A DNA stretch of 64,000 nt from Ensifer adhaerens (lineage in GTDB: Bacteria > Pseudomonadota > Alphaproteobacteria > Rhizobiales > Rhizobiaceae): contig NZ_LAZS01000006.1 in NCBI RefSeq assembly GCF_002007205.1, positions 310,001 through 374,000 on the forward strand, in the 5' to 3' direction. Positions 1 to 11,365 of the stretch are shown here, piece by piece (the first letter of the stretch is position 1; every line of letters begins with the position of its first letter). Both the position numbers and the translations under genes were made by a program. The notes under the pieces are model-generated. The model saw only the letters and a program-made list of their open reading frames with translations. It had not been told where the DNA came from and searched no databases.

Positions 1-1056
<1,056 letters not shown>

Positions 1057-1077
<21 letters not shown>

Positions 1078-1292
1078 TAAGGCGTTAGCCTTAATCGCAG
1101 CATCGTCCATAAAGCTTCGCCCATGCACCTAGAGCGGTTCAGCGCGTCAAGCGCGCTGAACCGGCGGCATGGACATGATGTGATAAGGCGTTAGCCTTAA
1201 TCGCAGCATCGTCCATAAAGCTTCGCCCATGCACCTAGAGCGGTTCAGCGCGTCAAGCGCGCTGAACGGGCGGCATGGACATGATGTGATAA
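1057..1292. repeat. 106-bp tandem duplication of the groEL 3' end
   Basis: Two complete copies (1057-1162 and 1163-1268) and the first part of a third (from 1269) follow one another with a period of exactly 106 bp. Each copy starts with the last codons and stop of groEL and then non-coding sequence. The two full copies differ only at their last base. After the third groEL tail the sequence diverges into the terminator region. Each unit contains a palindrome (1135-1163, and 1241-1269 with one mismatch). Confidence 0.95.
1135..1163. repeat. Palindromic element, AGAGCGGTTC type
   Basis: A perfect 12-bp inverted repeat (CGGTTCAGCGCG, 5-base loop, then its complement) preceded by CTAGAG. Short intergenic palindromes of the form CTAGAGCGGTTC are, from memory, common in Rhizobiaceae genomes. 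The same element recurs at 1241-1269 because of the tandem duplication. It may act as an mRNA-stabilising hairpin for groEL, which is inference. Confidence 0.7.
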
Positions 1293-1331
1293 AGGCGTCA
1301 GCCTTTCATAACAGATGATCCATCCGGATCG

Positions 1332-1367
1332 GAAAGGCGGCCCTCGGGTCGCCTTTCTTGTTTTTTA
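1332..1367 (+). terminator. Rho-independent terminator of groEL
   Basis: An 8-bp stem (GAAAGGCG / CGCCTTTC) with a 10-base loop is followed by TTGTTTTTTA. It lies beyond the duplicated groEL ends. Confidence 0.85.
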
Positions 1368-1817
1368 TCAACGCCATTCACCGCCGGTGAAGCATCTGCC
1401 GAACAGTCGGCGCAAAAAAATCCATCGGTTGTAGTCAGGCTTCAAAAAACCGTTGAAGTCGAAAAAAAACGAACTATAACAGCGCCCCAAGTGAGCGAAG
1501 ATTCAGGGGAGACTGGGCGGCAGACTTAAGGCAGGCGGGCAATCGCCAGGGCTTTTTCGTATTCGCTGCGCATCCGGAAATTCTTCGAGACCATACCTAA
1601 AGAATAAAAGTATTTAATCGCAAATTAAGCCGACACTCTCCTTCGAAATCAGTTCGTCGGCGAGACCCACTACTATCTATCGACCTTTCTACTTGAGGAA
1701 ACACCCATGTCATGTGGCGTGCGCTCTCGTATTGGTCATGTCGGGCCGGATTTGCACATTGGAACGCGTTTCCCTGGGGTGTCGAAGGCGGCTCCGGGAA
1801 CTCTGCTGGGGTAGACC
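1368..1817. other. Intergenic region, possible promoter
   Basis: No convincing gene is seen in this 450-bp stretch. TTGAAG (1453-1458) and TATAAC (1475-1480), 16 bp apart, form a plausible sigma-70 promoter on the + strand. It is about 340 bp ahead of the next start codon, so it could serve a long leader or an unannotated RNA. Further on the sequence is unusually AT-rich for the window (around 1600-1635). Confidence 0.3.
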
Positions 1818-2267
1818 GTGTTTAAGATCACCAGAGCAAATTCCGTTCCCCTCGGCTCTCCGGGACAGCCACACCCCGGCCTTTCGCATCATGAATTCCT
1901 GGAGCAGTTTTGCGTCTCGGAGGGGTGGTCCGGCGACCTGTCGACAGGCCTGTTCCGGCTCGGCGAGAAGGCGGCTGCCATCCATGGCCTGCGCGACGGC
2001 GAATGCGGCCTTCTGAATTTCGTGCGCTGCTACGATCCGGCCGATCGCAACCACGTGCTCGAACTGTTCGAGCAGGCGGCAACAAGCTGCTCGTCCTTCT
2101 GTTTTTCGACGACGATCGCACTGGAGGAATCCGGCCAGAAGCAGCCGCTGTTCTGCATCGGTGAATCCTCCGGCCTCGAACAGCGCTATTCCGGCATGAT
2201 CACCGGCATCTTTTTCTTTCCACGCTTCCTCGTGGAAGTCGCGGGCCGCGCACTGCTGCGCCAGTAG
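1818..2267 (+). CDS. Small PAS-like sensory protein, paralogue of the gene at 11366
   Basis: A 149-aa protein of unknown function. From the Trp at residue 37 it reads like a PAS fold of the PAS_3 kind: a W-x-x-D-L-S-T-G-L-F-x-L-G strand, a helix region, VRCYDPADRNHVLELFEQA (the usual 'DDR..V' segment), then SSFCFSTTI and FCIGES strands ending GIFFFPR. No output domain is attached. The GTG start has GGGG six bases upstream and gives the same Trp37 position as the paralogue at 11366. The two genes flank a block of unrelated genes on the opposite strand. The fold is inferred by eye; whether it binds a ligand is unknown. Confidence 0.7.
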   Translation: MFKITRANSVPLGSPGQPHPGLSHHEFLEQFCVSEGWSGDLSTGLFRLGEKAAAIHGLRDGECGLLNFVRCYDPADRNHVLELFEQAATSCSSFCFSTTIALEESGQKQPLFCIGESSGLEQRYSGMITGIFFFPRFLVEVAGRALLRQ

Positions 2268-2385
2268 AGCCTGTCTACGATCGCCCGCCACAGGTATGGG
2301 CTCTCGACGACAGATATCGCCGTTGCGCAACCGTCCCCAAGGGCGATTGCGCTGAACGCTGTTGGTGAAGACTTGGGCGTCAGGC

Positions 2386-5184
2386 TCAGGCAGCCGCCAC
2401 GTCGTCCTTGCCCGAGAAGAGAACCGTGATCGGCGCCGGGCGCCCGAGCAGATAGCCCTGCGCCTCGTCGCAGCCCTCGGCCAGCAGGATGTCGAGCTGC
2501 TTCTGCGTCTCGACGCCTTCGGCAAGAACCGGCACGGACAGGCTCTGGCCGAGCGCAAGAATAGCGCGCACGATCGCCTTGGCCTGGGGGCTGCCTTCCA
2601 CTTCCCACATGAAGCTGCGGTCGAGCTTGATCTTGTCGAAGGGGAAGGAGCGCAGCGTCTCAAGCGACGAGTAGCCCGTACCGAAGTCGTCGATCGCGAT
2701 CGTGACGCCGAGCTCCTTGATCTGCCGCAGCGTCAGCAGCGCCCGCTCCTTGTCGTCGATGATCGTCGATTCCGTGATTTCGAGTTCCAGCCGGTTCGGG
2801 TCGAGACCCGTTTCGGCAAGCACTTCCTGCACCAGGCTGACGATATCGCCATTGGCAAGCTGGACCGGCGAAAGATTGACGGCAATCTTGTGGCTGCTTT
2901 CCCACCCTGCAGCCTCGCGGCAGGCCTCGCGCAACACCCATTCGCCGATCGGCAGGATCGCGCCGCACTCCTCGGCAAGCGGGATAAACTCGCCCGGCGG
3001 CACCATGCCGCGGTCTGGATGGCGCCAGCGCAGGAGTACCTCGTAGCCGATGACAGCGCCGCTCATCACCGATTTCTGCACCTGATAGTGCAGGGCAAGT
3101 TGCTTCTTTTCAATCGCGTCCCAGAGATCGTTGGCAAGGGCGCGCCGCTGGCGGGCGGCCTCGTCCATCGACACCTCGTAGAAGCAGACGGTCTGGTTGA
3201 GCGCAGCCTTCGCCCGGTACATGGCAAGGTCCGCATTGTTGATCAGCGTATCGGCCGTCTCCGCATCCTGCGGATAGATAGCGACGCCCATGCTGCCGCC
3301 GGACTTGAGCTCGAAATCGCCAAAGCGCATTTCCTCGTGCAGGCTCTTCTCGATCCGGCGCAGGAAGTCGTTGAGCTCGGAAAGTTCCTCGAAGCGCTTG
3401 ACCGCCGCGAACTCGTCGCCACCAAAGCGCGCCACGAACTCGCCTTCCTGCAGCAGGCCCTTCATGCGCTGGGCGATCGTCACCAGCACGAAATCGCCGG
3501 CGGCGTGGCCGTGCAGGTCGTTGACTTCCTTGAACTTGTTGAGGTCGATGCCGATGACCGCGACCTTGCGGTTGAACCAGGCAGCCGCGTCCAGTTCCTC
3601 TTCGAGGTAGCTGCTGAACTGCAACCGGTTCGGCAGCCCCGTCAGGCTGTCGTGGCGGGCAAGGAAGGTAATCTGCTCCTCGGTGTCCAGTCGCTCGGTG
3701 ATGTCCTCGTAGGTGCTGACCCAGCCGCCGTCGGGCAGCGTGCGGTGCTTGGTCAGGATCGAGCGGCCGTTGACCAGCTTCTCGACGATATCGCCGCCGC
3801 CGTTGCCGACCATTTCGACCCGGTGCTTCTGATAGAGTTCCTCGGCCTTGGCCCGCGCCATCTCCGGATCGGTGTAGATGCGGGCAAAGACGATGTCGAG
3901 GATTTCGCGGAAGGTCAGCCCCTGGCCGGCGAGCGTCTCGGAGAAGCCGAAGATCTCGCGGCAGCGTCGGTTCGACAGCAACAGCCGGTCGCCGCTGTCG
4001 AACAGGCAGATACCCTGCGACATGTTTTCGAGCGCGACATCGAGATTGTTGCTGACCTCGGTGATGCGGTCGGCGTCCAGCTTCGCCTTGGTGATGTCCT
4101 TGACGATCTTGATGAAACCGGCGTGCTTGCCGTCGTCGTCCATGAACGGGTCGAGCACCACGTGAGCCCAGAAGCGCGACCCGTCCTTGCGGTAGCGCCA
4201 GCCTTCGTTTTCGAACTTTCCGTCTGCGAGCGCCACCTCGAGTGCCCGTTGCGGCACCCCGTCTCGCTGATCCTCCTGCGAGTAGAAGCAGGCGAAATTC
4301 TTGCCGACGATGTCCTCGGCGCTATAGCCCTTGTTGGCCTCGGCGCCGGCGTTCCAGCTCGCGACGCGGCCGTCGGTGTCGAGCATGTAGATCGCATAGT
4401 CCTTTACGCTGCGCACGAAGCGGGCGAATTCGCGTTCCGCCGCCGCGGCGGAAAGCTCGGCGTGATGAGCGAAGCCGGCGGCAATCAGCACCATCGACAG
4501 CAGGAAGAAGGCGGTCCCGGCAATGACGAAGGCAAGCAAGTGCGGCTGGATCATGCCGCTATCGGTCGTAGAGAGCAGGTCGGCCTCGATCGTTACTGCG
4601 CCCATGGCCGTGAAATGCAGCGCGACGATCCCGAGCGTCATCAGCAAGGTGGCCAGAACCTTCGCCTTCAGCGGTTTGCCGACGCGAGCGATCATGTGCA
4701 GGGCAGCGATATCGAACAACGAGCCGGCAACCACGGAGGTGACGACCAGCGTCGCATCCCAGCGGATGCTGCCGGGCACGTCGAGCGCCGCCATGCCAAG
4801 AAAATGCATGCAGGCGACGCCGCCGCCGAGAACGAACCCGCCAACAATCCAGCCGAGGCGGTCCTGGACATGGGTCGCGATCAACAGGGCTGTCGTGGTC
4901 AGGATGATGGCAACCGCCAGCGACAGGCCGGTGAGGTCCATCTGGTAACCGAGGACGACGCCGGGGTCATAGGCGAGCATGGCGATAAAGTGGGTCGCCC
5001 AGATGCCGAAGCCGCTGGCGATGCCCGCAGCCGTTGCCCAGATCGCCTTTGCCTTGCCGGAGGAACCGCGGGCACGCTGCAGAAGCGTAACCGCTCCGTA
5101 GCTCGCAAGGAAGCAGACAAGCGCTGCCAAAACGACCAGTCTGGGATTATGCTCCACCACCAGGCATGTAAGAACCTTGAACAT
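2386..5184 (-). CDS. MHYT-PAS-PAS-GGDEF-EAL cyclic-di-GMP signalling protein
   Basis: A 932-aa membrane-anchored protein predicted to make and/or break c-di-GMP. The N-terminal ~230 residues are an integral-membrane MHYT sensor with its repeats near residues 64 (THFIAM), 126 (MHFLGM) and 189 (LHFTAM); MHYT domains are proposed to bind a metal or diatomic gas. Two PAS regions follow (about 245-365 and 385-500). Next is a diguanylate cyclase domain with an intact RFGGDEF active site, then a phosphodiesterase domain carrying EVLLRW (the EAL variant EVL) and DDFGTGYSS, with catalytic carboxylates present. Both enzyme domains look active from sequence. ATG at 5184 is preferred over a TTG two codons earlier. 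The gene appears monocistronic. Confidence 0.93.
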   Translation of the reverse strand: MFKVLTCLVVEHNPRLVVLAALVCFLASYGAVTLLQRARGSSGKAKAIWATAAGIASGFGIWATHFIAMLAYDPGVVLGYQMDLTGLSLAVAIILTTTALLIATHVQDRLGWIVGGFVLGGGVACMHFLGMAALDVPGSIRWDATLVVTSVVAGSLFDIAALHMIARVGKPLKAKVLATLLMTLGIVALHFTAMGAVTIEADLLSTTDSGMIQPHLLAFVIAGTAFFLLSMVLIAAGFAHHAELSAAAAEREFARFVRSVKDYAIYMLDTDGRVASWNAGAEANKGYSAEDIVGKNFACFYSQEDQRDGVPQRALEVALADGKFENEGWRYRKDGSRFWAHVVLDPFMDDDGKHAGFIKIVKDITKAKLDADRITEVSNNLDVALENMSQGICLFDSGDRLLLSNRRCREIFGFSETLAGQGLTFREILDIVFARIYTDPEMARAKAEELYQKHRVEMVGNGGGDIVEKLVNGRSILTKHRTLPDGGWVSTYEDITERLDTEEQITFLARHDSLTGLPNRLQFSSYLEEELDAAAWFNRKVAVIGIDLNKFKEVNDLHGHAAGDFVLVTIAQRMKGLLQEGEFVARFGGDEFAAVKRFEELSELNDFLRRIEKSLHEEMRFGDFELKSGGSMGVAIYPQDAETADTLINNADLAMYRAKAALNQTVCFYEVSMDEAARQRRALANDLWDAIEKKQLALHYQVQKSVMSGAVIGYEVLLRWRHPDRGMVPPGEFIPLAEECGAILPIGEWVLREACREAAGWESSHKIAVNLSPVQLANGDIVSLVQEVLAETGLDPNRLELEITESTIIDDKERALLTLRQIKELGVTIAIDDFGTGYSSLETLRSFPFDKIKLDRSFMWEVEGSPQAKAIVRAILALGQSLSVPVLAEGVETQKQLDILLAEGCDEAQGYLLGRPAPITVLFSGKDDVAAA

Positions 5185-5399
5185 CGCCAATCGCCTAAAT
5201 AAAAACTGCCGGGAAACGAGACCTCTCGCCTCCAGTTAAGCGACCTGTGTTGGCGTCAGGTGACTTAAGGAAGTGATAAATCGTCGCTCCGCCGGGCAAT
5301 TGCCCGGCAAGACAGTGATTTCGTCGTTAATGAATTTTGAAGCGGCGCCACCTGCAAGTTGCAGTGGGCACGCAGCGCTGCCAGGCGTGGGTCGGCGGC

Positions 5400-6632
5400 T
5401 TAAGGCTGCGCCAGCAACGCCTTGAGGTCTGATTGCGGGTCGGCAATGACGGTGCGATCGGGATTGATGCCGGTTTCGAGCAGCTTCTTGCCGGTGACAT
5501 AGGCCTTGGCGTCATTGATCGCATCGACGGCCAGCAACCGCCCCTGCTTGAAGTACCAGACCGACACGCTGCCTTCGCGCTGCCCGGGCCTGACGATAGT
5601 TTCGTCATGACCGAGACCAAATCCGGCGATCTGCAGCTTGACGTCGTACTGGTCCGACCAGAACCACGGCTTGGGATCGTAAGGAGCGTCGCTGCCGGCA
5701 AGGATGGCGGCGACCGCTTCGGCCTGATCGACGGCATTCTGTACCGATTCCAGCCGGATGCGCAGGTCCCCCCAGGGAAGAACGGCACAATCGCCCATCG
5801 CGAAGACCGCCGGATCGGATGTGCGGCCATGCGCGTCGACGACGATCCCGCCGGCGGTATCCAGCCCGGCGTCGTGCGCAAGGCGATCATTGGCGGTGAC
5901 GCCGATGCCGACGATGACAACGTCGACCGGCAGGCTCGAGCCGTCGGAAAGTTCCGCTGCGGTCACGCGGCCATTTTCACCGACGAGACGATTGAGGCCT
6001 GTGCCCTCGCGGATATCGACGCCGCGGCTGCTGTGAATGTCCCGTACAAGACCTGAGGTGGCGGCGGAGGCAACGCGCTGCAGGATGCGGTCGGCCATTT
6101 CGATGACCGTGACTTCGAGGCCGCAAGTGCGCGCGACGGCGGCTGCTTCGAGACCGATGTAACCGCCGCCGATGACGAGGGCACGGCGGTCGGGCTTCAT
6201 CTCCTCGGCGAGGCGGTCGGCATCCCTAAAGTCGCGCACGACGAAGACGCCATTAAGATCGCCGCCGACGGAAGCCGGTAACCGCCGTGGCGTCGCGCCG
6301 GTGGCAAAGGCCAGCACCTCGTAATCGAGCGACGTGCCGTCGCTGAGCGAGACGCGCTTGCCGGCGCGATCAAGCCCGGTCACTGTCGTTTCGAGGCGCA
6401 CATCGACATAGTGCTCGCCGTACCAGGCTTCGGGCCGGTAGAGCAGCCGGTCGAGGCTCATCTCGCGCAACAGGTACTTCTTCGAGAGCGGCGGGCGCTG
6501 GTATGGCAGGCTTGCCTCGGAGGCGACGATCGTGATCGGCCGCTCGTCCTTCAGCGCGCGCAGCTTCGCAACCAGAGCAAAGGCGGCCTGACCGCCTCCA
6601 ACAACAACAAGCCTTCCCGACACGCTTCCCAC
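5400..6632 (-). CDS. FAD-dependent pyridine nucleotide-disulfide oxidoreductase (ferredoxin/rhodocoxin reductase type)
   Basis: A 410-aa flavoprotein of the class that passes electrons from NAD(P)H to a ferredoxin or rubredoxin. It shows the N-terminal FAD-binding G-x-G-x-x-A (VVVGGGQAAFA), the YQRPPLSKKYL segment typical of ferredoxin reductases, a second Rossmann motif for NAD(P)H (VIGGGYIGLEAAA) near the middle, and the FAD-contacting VFAMGDCA followed by the reductase C-terminal domain. No ferredoxin or P450 gene is adjacent, so its partner is unknown. The GTG at 6632 has a weak ribosome site; a second GTG three codons in is possible. Confidence 0.88.
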   Translation of the reverse strand: MGSVSGRLVVVGGGQAAFALVAKLRALKDERPITIVASEASLPYQRPPLSKKYLLREMSLDRLLYRPEAWYGEHYVDVRLETTVTGLDRAGKRVSLSDGTSLDYEVLAFATGATPRRLPASVGGDLNGVFVVRDFRDADRLAEEMKPDRRALVIGGGYIGLEAAAVARTCGLEVTVIEMADRILQRVASAATSGLVRDIHSSRGVDIREGTGLNRLVGENGRVTAAELSDGSSLPVDVVIVGIGVTANDRLAHDAGLDTAGGIVVDAHGRTSDPAVFAMGDCAVLPWGDLRIRLESVQNAVDQAEAVAAILAGSDAPYDPKPWFWSDQYDVKLQIAGFGLGHDETIVRPGQREGSVSVWYFKQGRLLAVDAINDAKAYVTGKKLLETGINPDRTVIADPQSDLKALLAQP

Positions 6633-6711
6633 CTGCTTTTAATCGTCTGTACAACAAGGCCTAGCCTTGCGCCTGCGCTTCGTCAACTCAGGCACAGGGC
6701 AACAAGGATTG

Positions 6712-7419
6712 CTATTCCTTGCACGGCACGTCCATGTCCTTTAGAGCCGCCGGACGCGACAGGCCGCGCTCGACCCAGGCCATCACGTTCGGAAAGCTCT
6801 TGTAGTCGAGCACCTCGGCGCCACCATAAAACCGGCGGGCGCCTTCGACCCAAGGGTAGGTGGCGATGTCGGCGATCGTGTAGTCGTCGCCCATCAGCCA
6901 TTGCCGTCCTTCGAGGCGCGCTTCGAGTACGCCAAGCAGACGCCTCGCCTCGTCGCGGTAGCGCTCGACGGGATAGGAATTGTTGGCGACCTTGTCGGCG
7001 GCAAACTTGAAGAAATGGCCAAACTGGCCGAACATCGGGCCGACGCCGCCCATCTGGAACATAACCCAGGAGATCGTCTCGTAGCGAGCCGCCGCATCGA
7101 CCGGCAGCAGCTTGCCGGTCTTTTCGGCCAGATAGATCAGGATCGCCCCGGACTCGAACAGACCGATCGGCTTTCCATCCGGACCGTTGGGGTCGATGAT
7201 CGCGGGAATGCGACCGTTCGGGTTGAGCGAGACGAACTCCGGCGATTTCTGATCATTGGTGTCAAAGGCGATGCGGTGCGGTTCGTAGGGCAGGCCCAGC
7301 TCTTCGAGCGCGATCGAAACCTTCACGCCGTTCGGCGTCGGCAGCGAATACAGCTGGATGATGTCAGGGTTTTTCGCCGGCCAACGCTTGGTGATCGGAA
7401 AGGCGGACAGATCGGCCAT
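6712..7419 (-). CDS. Glutathione S-transferase family protein (YghU/YfcG-like)
   Basis: A 235-aa cytosolic thiol transferase or disulfide reductase. The N-terminal thioredoxin-like domain contains LYSLPTPNGVKVSIALEELG and the glutathione-contact stretch NPNGRIPAI followed by LFESGAILIYLAEK. The helical C-terminal domain includes the N-capping box region DDYTIADIATYPW. The lead-in KNPDIIQLYSLPTPNG resembles the Nu-class, YghU-type enzymes that use two glutathiones. The ATG at 7419 follows CAGGAGACCTTC, a good ribosome site, so 17 upstream in-frame codons are excluded. Confidence 0.9.
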   Translation of the reverse strand: MADLSAFPITKRWPAKNPDIIQLYSLPTPNGVKVSIALEELGLPYEPHRIAFDTNDQKSPEFVSLNPNGRIPAIIDPNGPDGKPIGLFESGAILIYLAEKTGKLLPVDAAARYETISWVMFQMGGVGPMFGQFGHFFKFAADKVANNSYPVERYRDEARRLLGVLEARLEGRQWLMGDDYTIADIATYPWVEGARRFYGGAEVLDYKSFPNVMAWVERGLSRPAALKDMDVPCKE

Positions 7420-7574
7420 GAAGGTCTCCTGGAACGGAACAGCGGGATACGGCAAGGACGCCGTGCGCATGACTTACATAGGAGCGGAGGGCTCGCCTTT
7501 TGAGGGCCCTACTTTATTTTTGTAACCGCATGGCCACCAGACACGCCGAAACCTGCCCTGCCCCGTTCGCAGCG

Positions 7575-8270
7575 TCAGACAACGCCACGAACGGCCGCGA
7601 TAATCCTTGCCACGACCGGATCACCGTCATGGGCCGCCTTACGTGCCCGCACCAGGCAGGCCTCGGAACGCAGGATCACGCCGTCGGTCAGGATCTTCAG
7701 ATGATTTGCCTTCAGTGTCGAACCGGTCGAAGTGATGTCGACGATGATGTCGGCCGACCCGGACGCCGGTGCTCCCTCGGTGGCGCCGAGGCTCTCGACG
7801 ATGCGGTAGAGCTGGATGCCGTGGCTGCCCGAGAAATGGTTCTGCGTCAGCCGCCAGTATTTGGTGGCGATCGCCAGACGGCGGCCATGGCGGGCGCGGA
7901 AATCGGCGGCGACGTCGCCGAGGTCGGCCATGGTGTCGACGTCGTACCAGACCTCCGGCACGGCGACGACGACATCGGCATGGCCAAAGCCGAGGCGGGC
8001 ACAGAACTCGACGCGGGCATCCGCATTGGCAAGCCCTTCACGCACCAGATCCTCGCCGGTAACGCCGAAATCGATCGAGCCGTTGCCGAGTTCGCGCGAA
8101 ATTTCCGACGCCGAGAGGAACGCGATCTCCACATCGTCGGCGCCTTCGACCCGGCCGCGATAGGAACGGTCGTTGCCGACGGCGACGATCTTCATTCCGG
8201 CGCGTTCGAAAATCGCCGAAGCGTCATCCTTCATCCGCCCCTTGGACGGCAGCGCGATGGTGATGGTCAT
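7575..8270 (-). CDS. hisG: ATP phosphoribosyltransferase, short-form catalytic subunit
   Basis: A 231-aa enzyme for the first step of histidine synthesis, joining ATP and PRPP to phosphoribosyl-ATP. At this length it is the short form (HisGs), which lacks the C-terminal histidine-binding domain and needs HisZ. Family segments are ALPSKGRM at residue 6, [11 protein letters not shown], and the PRPP-binding [16 protein letters not shown]. Its ATG overlaps the hisZ stop by four bases (ATGA), so the two are translationally coupled, as expected for a hetero-octameric complex. Confidence 0.97.
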   Translation of the reverse strand: MTITIALPSKGRMKDDASAIFERAGMKIVAVGNDRSYRGRVEGADDVEIAFLSASEISRELGNGSIDFGVTGEDLVREGLANADARVEFCARLGFGHADVVVAVPEVWYDVDTMADLGDVAADFRARHGRRLAIATKYWRLTQNHFSGSHGIQLYRIVESLGATEGAPASGSADIIVDITSTGSTLKANHLKILTDGVILRSEACLVRARKAAHDGDPVVARIIAAVRGVV

Positions 8271-9409
8271 TGAGCGCCCCCTTCAGAGGCAATCGCCTTT
8301 TCGATGCGGTCGAGCCAGAGCGAGAAGCCGACGGCCGGGATATGCTCGCGGGCGCCGAGCAGGGTCAGCAGCCGGTCGAAGCGGCCGCCGCCGGCGAGAA
8401 CAGCATGCGAGCCGGCAAGCTCGACCTCGAAAACGAGGCCGGTGTAATAGTCGAGCGGACGACCGAAAGCCGAACGATAGCGAATGGCGCCGATCTCGGC
8501 ACCGGTCTTGGAAAGTGCCGAGACACGGGCATCGAAGCGGGTAAGCGCATCATCGATCTTGAGGCCGGATTTCTGCGCGAAGGCGAAGAGTGCGGCGGGT
8601 GCATCGGCAAGCGGTACGTCGAGCGCCAGGAACGCGGCGACGTGATCCAGCGTCCTGCGGTCGAGCCGCGTGTTCGCCAGTTCCATCTTCTCCTTCAGCC
8701 GGCGCGCGATGTCCTCAGGCGAGCGGCTGGCATTGGTCGAGTAGCCGGTCGCTTCCATCGTTGCGGCGACATGAGCGACGAGACGGTCCTCGTCCTCAAG
8801 CAGGCCATCCATCGACAGCCGTACCACTTCGGGACCGAAGACGCCGACCGTCCGCGGATGCGCCAGTTCGGTCAAGAGCTTCTGCAGATGCTTCTGGTCG
8901 CCGAAGGCGTGGATCAGCCGCTTCTGCCAGCCGGCGGGCAGACCGCAAGCGCCGACAACGGCTTCGAACACGGCTTGGTCGCCAAGCGTCACGCTGAGGT
9001 GCCGGCCCGGCAGCCGGTTGGCGACGATGCGCATCGCGTCTGAAACGGCGCGCGCATCGGCTGCCGCCGTGTCGGTATCGCCAAGGTCCTCGATGCCGGC
9101 CTGGTAGAACTCGTTGCCGCCTTCGCGGCGCTGGCGGAAGACCTCACCGAGATAGGCGTAGCGCTTGGGCGTGCCGGTGACCGCCTCGATATGGCGCAGG
9201 CAGACGGGAATGGTGAATTCGGGGCGCAGGCAGAGGCTCTCGCCGGTCTCGCTCTCGGTCATGAAGATCCGGCGCCGCAGATCCTCGCCGGCCATGGCGA
9301 GGAACGGCTCGGCCGGCTGGATCACCGGGGTGTCGACGCGCAGGGTGCCGAGGCTTTCGAAGTCGGCAAGCAGTTCGTCGGCAAAGACAGGCAGGTTGAT
9401 GAGGGCCAT
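8267..9409 (-). CDS. hisZ: ATP phosphoribosyltransferase regulatory subunit
   Basis: A 380-aa HisZ, a histidyl-tRNA synthetase paralogue without aminoacylation activity that activates the short HisG and carries its histidine feedback site. The class II synthetase fold is visible in [25 protein letters not shown] and the C-terminal [12 protein letters not shown] plus AGGGRFDRL, matching the true HisS next door. The anticodon-binding domain is absent. It starts five bases after hisS and overlaps hisG by four bases. Confidence 0.96.
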   Translation of the reverse strand: MALINLPVFADELLADFESLGTLRVDTPVIQPAEPFLAMAGEDLRRRIFMTESETGESLCLRPEFTIPVCLRHIEAVTGTPKRYAYLGEVFRQRREGGNEFYQAGIEDLGDTDTAAADARAVSDAMRIVANRLPGRHLSVTLGDQAVFEAVVGACGLPAGWQKRLIHAFGDQKHLQKLLTELAHPRTVGVFGPEVVRLSMDGLLEDEDRLVAHVAATMEATGYSTNASRSPEDIARRLKEKMELANTRLDRRTLDHVAAFLALDVPLADAPAALFAFAQKSGLKIDDALTRFDARVSALSKTGAEIGAIRYRSAFGRPLDYYTGLVFEVELAGSHAVLAGGGRFDRLLTLLGAREHIPAVGFSLWLDRIEKAIASEGGAQ

Positions 9410-9414
9410 GACCG

Positions 9415-10926
9415 TCAGCCCCTTGCCCGATCCTCGGCCTGTGCGGCCAGCATCTCACGCACCTTCTCGACCAGTTCGGCCGTGGGCACGGAAACCTGGG
9501 CCACACGCGCTTCGCGCCAGGCCGCATTGTCCTCGATCTCACCCGACAGGCGCTTGCCCTCGATCAGATCCTTGATCTGCACGAGGCCGGCAGCGCGCTC
9601 ATCGCCGCCCTGGATGATGGCGAGCGGCGAGCCGCGGCGGTCGGCATATTTCAGCTGGTCGCCAAAGTTCTTCTTGTTGCCCTGGTACATTTCAGCGCGG
9701 ATGCCGGCATGGCGCAGCTGCTGCACGAAACGCTGGTAGTGGCCCATGCTGTCGATGTCGCGGTCCATGACGCAGACGACAACAGGGGCGAGCACATCCG
9801 AGGCACCGAGCTTGCCGAGATTTTTCAGCGCCGTCATCAGGCGGGAAACGCCGATCGAGAAGCCGGTTGCCGGCACCGGCTGACCCATGAAGCGCGAAAC
9901 GAGACCGTCGTAGCGTCCACCGCCGCCAACCGAACCGAAGACGACCTTCTCGCCCTTCTCGTTGGTGACGGCAAACTGCAGTTCGGCCTCGAAGACCGGG
10001 CCGGTGTAATACTCGAGACCACGAACGACCGAAGGATCGATCTTGATGCGGTCGGCCTCGTAGCCGGCGCTCAAGACGAGGCTGCGGATCGTGTTCAGTT
10101 CCTCGACGCCTTCGCCGCCCTTGGACGTACCGGTGACGAGGGCTGCGAGATCGGCGGCGCTTTCCGCATAGTCCTTGATGCCGACGAAGAAGAGCACCTT
10201 GTCGATCTGCTCGGGGCTGAGGCCAGCGCCCTTGGTGAAGTCGCCGCTCTCATCCTTGCGGCCTTCGCCGAGCAAGAGCCGGACGCCTTCTGGGCCGAAC
10301 TTGTCGAGCTTGTCGATGGCGCGCAGCACCGTCAGGCGGGCATTGACCTTGTCGTCGCCGCCAAGGCCGATCGCCTCCATGACGCCGTCGAGAACCTTGC
10401 GGTTGTTAACGCGGATCACGTAGTCACCACGCGCGATGCCAAGGGCTTCCATGGTGTCGGCCATCATCATGCACATTTCGGCATCCGCCTGGACGCCGGC
10501 GGCACCGACCGTATCGGCATCGAACTGCATGAACTGGCGGAAGCGGCCCGGTCCCGGCTTCTCGTTGCGGAAGACATGGCCGGCGCGATAGGTGCGGAAC
10601 GGCAGTTGGATCTCGTTGAAGTTCTCGGCGACGTGACGGGCGAGCGGCGCGGTCAGGTCGTAGCGCAGCGACATCCACTGGTCGTCGTCGTCCGTCAGCG
10701 AAAAGACGCCCTCGTTCGGCCGGTCGCTGTCGGGCAGGAACTTGCCGAGCGCGTCGGTATATTCGAACAGCGGCGTTTCGACCGGATCGAAACCATAGTG
10801 CTCGTAGACCGCCCGGATCTTGCCGATCATTTCGTCCGTCGCACGGATATCGGCGGCGGAGCGATCGACGAAGCCGCGCGGAAGACGCGCCTTGAGCTTC
10901 TGCGGTTTCTTCTGTTTCTCGGTCAT
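9415..10926 (-). CDS. hisS: Histidyl-tRNA synthetase
   Basis: A 503-aa class II synthetase that charges tRNA-His. Motif 2 region ([11 protein letters not shown] ... [22 protein letters not shown]), the histidine-specific [12 protein letters not shown], and GGGGRYDGL with motif 3 (GFSIGVSRL) are all present. The C-terminal anticodon-binding domain begins near residue 395. It is longer than the ~420-aa enterobacterial form. As first gene of hisS-hisZ-hisG it couples tRNA charging with the feedback-controlled first enzyme of histidine synthesis. No T-box or leader peptide was found upstream. Confidence 0.97.
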   Translation of the reverse strand: MTEKQKKPQKLKARLPRGFVDRSAADIRATDEMIGKIRAVYEHYGFDPVETPLFEYTDALGKFLPDSDRPNEGVFSLTDDDDQWMSLRYDLTAPLARHVAENFNEIQLPFRTYRAGHVFRNEKPGPGRFRQFMQFDADTVGAAGVQADAEMCMMMADTMEALGIARGDYVIRVNNRKVLDGVMEAIGLGGDDKVNARLTVLRAIDKLDKFGPEGVRLLLGEGRKDESGDFTKGAGLSPEQIDKVLFFVGIKDYAESAADLAALVTGTSKGGEGVEELNTIRSLVLSAGYEADRIKIDPSVVRGLEYYTGPVFEAELQFAVTNEKGEKVVFGSVGGGGRYDGLVSRFMGQPVPATGFSIGVSRLMTALKNLGKLGASDVLAPVVVCVMDRDIDSMGHYQRFVQQLRHAGIRAEMYQGNKKNFGDQLKYADRRGSPLAIIQGGDERAAGLVQIKDLIEGKRLSGEIEDNAAWREARVAQVSVPTAELVEKVREMLAAQAEDRARG

Positions 10927-11365
10927 GGGAGCATTCCGGACTGTCTCGTGTTGGCTGCTTTCCCTATCGGATCAAGTGGGGGGCGGCAAGGGTTTGCACC
11001 GTGCAAACCGTTCGCCCGGGCCATACGCAGGAGCTTTGCGCTCAAGCCGGACGCGGATGGACTTCACGTCGTCGGGATCTACGCATCGCATCGCGACGCA
11101 CCAGCGAGGACTTGACCTCAACCATAAGACGCATTAGGCGATATACAATCACTAAAAGTTTATCACCTGCCCGATCGATGACGTTCCGCCCACACCGGTG
11201 ATCGGCTATCTTCGCGGCTAAGGACCGAATACCCGCAAACGAGTTCTCAATGCAATGACTGCATCCGGAAGCACTCCAATGGCAAACAACGCATCGAACC
11301 GCCTTGCGGCAGTGACGGACTCCGCCGACGAGACATCGCGTCCGTGCGGCGAGAAGAAGGGCATC
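10927..11365. other. Intergenic region between hisS and the small PAS-like gene
   Basis: It should hold the hisS promoter (minus strand) and that of the gene at 11366 (plus strand). In-frame ATGs at 11255 and 11279 would extend the latter gene, but paralogue comparison argues against them. No other coding sequence or structured RNA was recognised. Confidence 0.4.

Noticed and set aside
2362-5202. A 946-codon open frame on the + strand
   Set aside because: It is antisense to the MHYT-PAS-GGDEF-EAL gene. High GC leaves long open frames opposite real genes; its translation is His/Asp/Arg-rich and shows no domain.
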